Origin: Natronosalvus vescus
GTDB lineage: Archaea; Halobacteriota; Halobacteria; Halobacteriales; Natrialbaceae
Assembly (NCBI RefSeq): GCF_023973145.1
Contig: NZ_CP099546.1
Span: 1,984,001 to 2,048,000, forward strand
Length of the DNA: 64,000 nt
Reading direction: 5' to 3'
Shown: piece by piece, positions 60,354 through 64,000 of the stretch
How positions within the stretch are numbered: the first letter of the stretch is position 1
How the letters are laid out: every line of letters begins with the position of its first letter
The notes under the pieces: model-generated
What the model was told of the DNA's origin: nothing
The model's input: only the letters and a program-made list of their open reading frames with translations
Databases searched by the model: none
Position numbers and translations under genes: made by a program

Positions 60354-62291
60354 CTAGTGGTTGGCCTGTTCTGGGACTGCTAATTCATCGGCAGGGATGA
60401 GCTGATGTGCATGCGATACTGCCGTTGCATCTTCTGGAAGAAGAGCGGCAATTACGTGGGGAACATCGACCGTCTTGCAAACGTATTCGAGAAGCACATC
60501 GATATTCCTCCTATCAAAGCTCTCCAGTGAGTCGAGCAGGAGGACTGGGACATCGCTGTCGGCGATTTTCCGATGTGCGATACCGGTTGCGATACCGACG
60601 ACGAGTCCGACGAGTTCCCGCTCGGCTTCGGAGAGCGTGGTTAAGTCGTCTTCGTAGACTTCCCCAGACTTGTTCTCGCGCACGACGACAACGCGGAACG
60701 ATGAGTAGGTAGTCGGGTTATCTGTTGGCTGACGGTCGACCCGAACCCGAGCGATATTGTCCAAGCGGAGTAACTCGAGAAGGTCGTCCATCGCCTCAGT
60801 CACCCCTACCGTGACCTCTTGTTCGACCCGCTCAACGTGGTTGTTCAGTTCACGAATCTCACTGCTGAGCCGGGATTGCTTTGCCTTCAGATGCTCCTCA
60901 TCGGATATGCGGTCTTCGAGGTCGGTGAGATGCGCCGTAGTTTCTGCGATATCTGTCTCGAGTCGGTGTGCAGTGTGTTGATGCTCTGTTAGTTTTTGAT
61001 ACTGTTCATAGACGGCCTCATTCTGTGAGAGATCAATTGCTTCAATTTCAGCAGTGAGCGTCTCCAGTTCAGCTTCAACATCGGCTACTTCCACCTGCGC
61101 GTCCTCGATCATCTCTTGTGTCCTTTCGATTCCCTCGTCTAGGTCAGTGAGTGACTGTTCGAAGCGGTCACGTGTATCCTCCAGTGATTGATGGTGTCGC
61201 CGCTGTTTTTCAAGCCGATCGCGTTGTGATCGCAACTCGTCGATGTCGGTGGCATACCCACGAGCAATTTGGTGAAGTTGGTCGAGGCGGTCTTCGACAG
61301 ATCCCTGTGTTGTCTCCGACTCGCAAAGCGGACAGGTTAGCCGCCTTGCTGACGGGTTGAGTCCATCAGTCAGTGTCTCCGTGGTGAATTCAGCCGGAAG
61401 GCCGGAATCGATGAGCCGTTGGGCGGATTCAACGAGCTGATCGGTCGTTCGCTTATCCCGCTCGAGCGTCTGCAATTGGGTGGTAACGGCAGCGATTTGT
61501 GACTCAGTTGGTGCTTCGGACGACGCTAGTTCCTGTTCAGCGACCTCCAACTGTTCTCGAACGCTCGCTCGCTCTGCGTTCCGGCTCTCGAGGCTGTCTT
61601 CGAGCCGGTTGATTCGGTTGGTGATCTCATTTCGTTTCTCGCGCAGTTGTGTCTGTTCGCGAAGGGAGTCTTCGAACTCTTCGGCATCAGAACGGCTAAC
61701 GCTCGATTCAGCAATGGCCTCCTGGATCGTGTCGATTTGGTCGTTCGCCTCGTTCAGTTTTCGTTCGCGCTCGCTGAGTGCCTGCCTCTGGCGCACAAGT
61801 TCTTGTTTTGCGTGTTCGATTTCGGCTAACTCATCGGCAACTTGACTCGCACGGCGACGAAGTACATTGCGCTCGTCTTTGAGTCCTGCTTGGTCGACAG
61901 GAGACATGACGATATTGCCAAGCATGGTATCTACATCCTGGTGATCACCGGTTTCGATGAGACGACGGACTGGATTATCCCGCAGGAGAGTTACCATGTC
62001 TACAATCGGTCGACCGCTTCCAGAGTCCGTCCCTTCATCAGTTGGGGCATCCAATTCGCGTGTGTACTGTCTTCCACCCAGCTCGAGTTCAACCGTGCCT
62101 CGATCGGTGTCTGATTTTGGACGTGCCATCGTTCCCCCAAGGCCGCCGTTGATGGCCCGGAGGAGGGACGTACGGTTTGTGGCGTTCTCACCGACGAGAA
62201 GCGTTAATCCCGGCTGAAACGTGAGTGTCGTCCGGTCAATCCCGCCGATGTTCGATACTTCAATCTGCCCATCGCTGGTACTGTGGCTCAT
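60354..62291 (-). CDS. Archaea-specific SMC-related protein (Sph-like ATPase)
   Basis: A 645-residue coiled-coil ATPase. The N-terminal head has VSNIGGIDRTTLTFQPGLTLLVGENATNRTSLLRAINGGLGG. The P-loop is GENATNRTS at 34-42, in which Arg replaces the usual Lys, a deviation typical of this family. The coiled-coil arms (about 155-310 and 335-520) meet at a CPLC motif near residue 318, like a zinc hook. The C-terminal head has TTLSEAERELVGLVVGIATGIAHR (signature-like) and VPVLLLDSLESFDRRN (Walker B). Such proteins are found beside RdfA-like genes. A TATA sequence at about 62318-62326, 27-35 bp before the ATG, suggests a leaderless start of the operon. Confidence 0.85.
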   Translation of the reverse strand: MSHSTSDGQIEVSNIGGIDRTTLTFQPGLTLLVGENATNRTSLLRAINGGLGGTMARPKSDTDRGTVELELGGRQYTRELDAPTDEGTDSGSGRPIVDMVTLLRDNPVRRLIETGDHQDVDTMLGNIVMSPVDQAGLKDERNVLRRRASQVADELAEIEHAKQELVRQRQALSERERKLNEANDQIDTIQEAIAESSVSRSDAEEFEDSLREQTQLREKRNEITNRINRLEDSLESRNAERASVREQLEVAEQELASSEAPTESQIAAVTTQLQTLERDKRTTDQLVESAQRLIDSGLPAEFTTETLTDGLNPSARRLTCPLCESETTQGSVEDRLDQLHQIARGYATDIDELRSQRDRLEKQRRHHQSLEDTRDRFEQSLTDLDEGIERTQEMIEDAQVEVADVEAELETLTAEIEAIDLSQNEAVYEQYQKLTEHQHTAHRLETDIAETTAHLTDLEDRISDEEHLKAKQSRLSSEIRELNNHVERVEQEVTVGVTEAMDDLLELLRLDNIARVRVDRQPTDNPTTYSSFRVVVVRENKSGEVYEDDLTTLSEAERELVGLVVGIATGIAHRKIADSDVPVLLLDSLESFDRRNIDVLLEYVCKTVDVPHVIAALLPEDATAVSHAHQLIPADELAVPEQANH

Positions 62292-62486
62292 CCTGGCCAG
62301 GGTCGACGACAGCGTCAGTATATAACTCCTGGTGTGGGCTCAGTTGCTGCGGATTCTACGCTCAGCACTGATCGGTCTCTCGTGCGCTGCTGATTCTGAT
62401 TCTCACTGTTACGGTTACTGGTCACAAAATCCGTTCCTGTGAACGTGATTCTCTGCGGTTGATAGCCACATAGCATCCGTTTCACG

Positions 62487-62619
62487 ATAGGGGAGGGGGA
62501 GGGGGGTTGTCCGCAATTATACCACCACCGTAAGCGGGAATCCCTATTCATCTCCTTTTACGATACGAGTAGATAGAGGGGGAGGGGGGGGGGGGGTTGT
62601 CCGCAATTATACCACCACT
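62487..62619 (+). repeat. Two copies of a G-tract element, 90 bp apart
   Basis: Each copy has a G-rich run, then TTGTCCGCAATTATACCACCAC (62507-62528 and 62597-62618, exactly 90 bp apart). The first G-run is GGGGAGGGGGAGGGGGG (62490-62506); the second includes 13 consecutive G. The G-runs could form four-stranded DNA. A related copy is on the minus strand at 45006-45024. It lies in the 423-bp gap 62292-62714 upstream of the SMC-like operon; I see no gene in that gap. Confidence 0.75.
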
Positions 62620-62714
62620 GAGGGTGTCATAGAATACTTCCCATGGAATTGATTGCGTCGGCTTCTGCGGTAGATAAGCCGATACATACAGATGCGAACT
62701 GAACAAACAATTTC

Positions 62715-62939
62715 CTAAAAGAGGCCGACTCTCATGGTCGGGCCCCATACGAATATTACCCATAGACCAACCAAAATAGAGAAAATACCTCCGACACGGT
62801 AGAGAAGAACGCCTGTTTCGTTCAGACCGGATTCAGATGTTACTGAGACTGGATGACGCAGTTTGAACAGTAATTGCGGACGTGCAATCCCAAGCGTACC
62901 GAGTCCGATAGCAAACAATCCAACGAGAACATCAAGCAT
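62715..62939 (-). CDS. Small two-helix membrane protein (DUF6199-like)
   Basis: A 74-residue protein: a first helix (VLVGLFAIGLGTLGIA), a central polar part with LRHPVSVTSESGLNETGVLLYRVGG, and a second helix (FSILVGLWVIFVWG). The layout resembles the small DUF6199 proteins of haloarchaea, but that name is from memory. It lies alone on the minus strand. Confidence 0.5.
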   Translation of the reverse strand: MLDVLVGLFAIGLGTLGIARPQLLFKLRHPVSVTSESGLNETGVLLYRVGGIFSILVGLWVIFVWGPTMRVGLF

Positions 62940-63050
62940 ATGTAATCGAAAATTGGCATCTCATATAAGTTTCAATCATTAGCTGGATATGCTCACTACT
63001 TCGCCTGTACTGATCGTTTGTTGGTAGCCGTATAGAGGATGTGAGAACGA

Positions 63051-63178
63051 TTCTATGACACCCTCCCACCACTAGTAGCGGGAATTACTGACCATCCGCT
63101 GTTGTAACATGAGCGTGTTTGCAAGTATGACTTCTTTCGATTCACCAGATTGGGCTATGAGACGTGTTCTATGACACC
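63051..63178 (+). repeat. Two direct copies of TTCTATGACACC
   Basis: The 12-mer occurs at 63051-63062 and 63167-63178. The same 12-mer is on the minus strand at 62623-62634, and a variant TTCTATGCCA occurs on the minus strand near 63939-63948. All are intergenic. The last 2 kb are thus marked by a repeated motif; its role is not apparent. The gap 62940-63258 has no gene I can see. Confidence 0.65.
63156..63173 (+). repeat. Left arm of an 18-bp inverted repeat around the last gene
   Basis: TATGAGACGTGTTCTATG at 63156-63173 is perfectly repeated in inverted form at 63942-63959. The two arms enclose the gene at 63259-63918. Inverted arms of this kind can be the ends of a small mobile element, or shared regulator sites on both sides. 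Confidence 0.7.
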
Positions 63179-63258
63179 TAGGTTGGTTAGCTAATTATGA
63201 GGGAAAGTGGTAAGATAGCCGTCAAGATTAATTCACATGACTGAGAAGTCCACCTGTA

Positions 63259-63918
63259 ATGTCAAACTCAGAAAAAGATAGCGGCAATGGGAGACGACCG
63301 GCTGGTCAATCTAATGCTGGGCAGGAACGTTCATTTCTGGATGATGTACCCTGGAAGCGGGCGCTCTTATTTGGGATCGGGGCCTTCGTTGTCGGGATGG
63401 TTCTCTTTACTGGCCTCATCTTTGTTGAGGGAGCGATAGGTGACGATCTATCAGAGGATCCATCCGATGAAACTGCCGAGGACGACGAACCAGGGGTTGC
63501 CACGCTTGTCGGTTGGCTCTACTTTGGCGGACAGTTTGTTGATATCGAGATGTCGTGGGCGTTAGGCACAGAGAGTATGAACCTGCTTGACGAAACGTCT
63601 GCGGATCTGACGATTCCAACGGTAGTCTATTATCTAGTACCCGTACTGGTTCTCATCGCCGCTGGCTACAAGTTGGCCTCACAAACACTCGCTGAAGGTT
63701 CAACACCAGAAGAAGGAGCAAAGATTGGTGCTACTATCGCAGCGGGTTACATGGTTGCTGTCGTATTTGCCACTCAAATATTCACGTGGAGCATTCAGGA
63801 CGGGAGTACGACTGGAAGCGTAAACGTGGCGTTCACGGAAGCGATTCTGATATCCGGTCTGATGTATCCACTACTCTTCGGAGCGATTGGTGGGTATCTC
63901 GTTTTCCGTGAGAACTAA
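63259..63918 (+). CDS. Multi-pass membrane protein, unknown
   Basis: A 219-residue membrane protein. A polar N-terminus (about 30 residues) is followed by five hydrophobic segments (about 33-57, 83-96, 120-138, 153-173 and 190-215). An acidic loop follows the first helix (DDLSEDPSDETAEDDEPG). No catalytic motif is visible. It lies between two perfect 18-bp inverted arms and begins after a gap with short repeats. Haloarchaea have many such proteins with unknown roles. Confidence 0.6.
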   Translation: MSNSEKDSGNGRRPAGQSNAGQERSFLDDVPWKRALLFGIGAFVVGMVLFTGLIFVEGAIGDDLSEDPSDETAEDDEPGVATLVGWLYFGGQFVDIEMSWALGTESMNLLDETSADLTIPTVVYYLVPVLVLIAAGYKLASQTLAEGSTPEEGAKIGATIAAGYMVAVVFATQIFTWSIQDGSTTGSVNVAFTEAILISGLMYPLLFGAIGGYLVFREN

Positions 63919-63941
63919 GCCTTCACAATGAGTCTGCGTGG

Positions 63942-63959
63942 CATAGAACACGTCTCATA
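63942..63959 (-). repeat. Right arm of an 18-bp inverted repeat around the last gene
   Basis: The reverse complement of 63156-63173, without mismatch. It starts 23 bp after the stop of the membrane protein gene. The remaining bases to 64000 hold no feature. Confidence 0.7.
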
Positions 63960-64000
63960 CTCTCCACCTGACGATTATACGCCACCCTGTTCGTGTATGA

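Noticed and set aside
62315-62763. Short minus-strand frames through the G-tract repeats
   Set aside because: They translate the poly-G runs into Pro stretches and include both repeat copies; this is repeat DNA, not genes.
1-64000. tRNA or rRNA genes, including at the integrase borders
   Set aside because: I looked for tRNA arms (GGTTCGAATCC-like T-arms with matching acceptor stems) beside both integrases and elsewhere and found none convincing. A covariance-model scan would settle it.

Overview
The window is haloarchaeal chromosome. Two things show this: the acidic proteome (Asp/Glu-rich, with CTCGAG-rich, high-G+C coding DNA in the first half), and families that are typical of or restricted to Halobacteria. 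These include Azf glucose-6-phosphate dehydrogenase, the OapA/B/C (ArvA/B/C) GTPase cluster, RdfA-like and archaea-specific SMC-like proteins, and twin-arginine lipoproteins. The gene set would suit a member of the Natrialbaceae, but the genus cannot be fixed from this sequence alone.

The part from 1 to about 28.9 kb looks like ordinary core chromosome with high G+C. It holds a MscS channel, small conserved proteins, purC, cofH (F420 cofactor), a phosphodiesterase, azf, a complete ferric-iron ABC transporter, a methyltransferase, a DUF1684 protein, a sensory-rhodopsin-transducer-like protein, the oapABC operon and an S9 peptidase. The iron transporter has fbpC diverging from fbpA-fbpB, with three DtxR-type palindromes between them. 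A SatD-like regulator follows, preceded by three palindromes spaced exactly 29 bp apart. Last comes a coupled Mre11/SbcD-like nuclease and SbcC/YhaN-like ATPase pair.

At about 28.9 kb the composition changes. G+C falls visibly and becomes patchy, and a decayed integrase remnant lies beside an intact tyrosine integrase (29.27 kb). From there to the right edge the sequence is accessory. A second integrase points the other way at 49-50 kb. The cargo includes a 1,142-residue STAND-like NTPase with a TPR array and a C-terminal zinc finger, two twin-arginine lipoproteins with transglutaminase-like domains, and a PadR regulator. It also includes an exonuclease VII pair whose large subunit ends in a membrane helix, and eight proteins with recognisable or probable PD-(D/E)XK nuclease cores. 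At least two genes appear frameshifted.

From 54 to 64 kb there is a modification-dependent restriction enzyme (AspBHI/Mrr-like) and a four-gene cassette of small proteins flanked by diverged direct repeats of about 120 bp. A HsdR-N-like nuclease, a repeated 16-bp perfect palindrome and a three-gene operon follow. That operon encodes a coiled-coil archaea-specific SMC-related ATPase, an RdfA-like protein and a RecB/Cas4-like nuclease. It is the best candidate here for an incompletely described DNA-processing or defence system. The last 2 kb are rich in short repeats: G-tracts, a recurring TTCTATGACACC motif and an 18-bp inverted repeat around the last gene. I saw no tRNA, rRNA, CRISPR array or complete insertion sequence.
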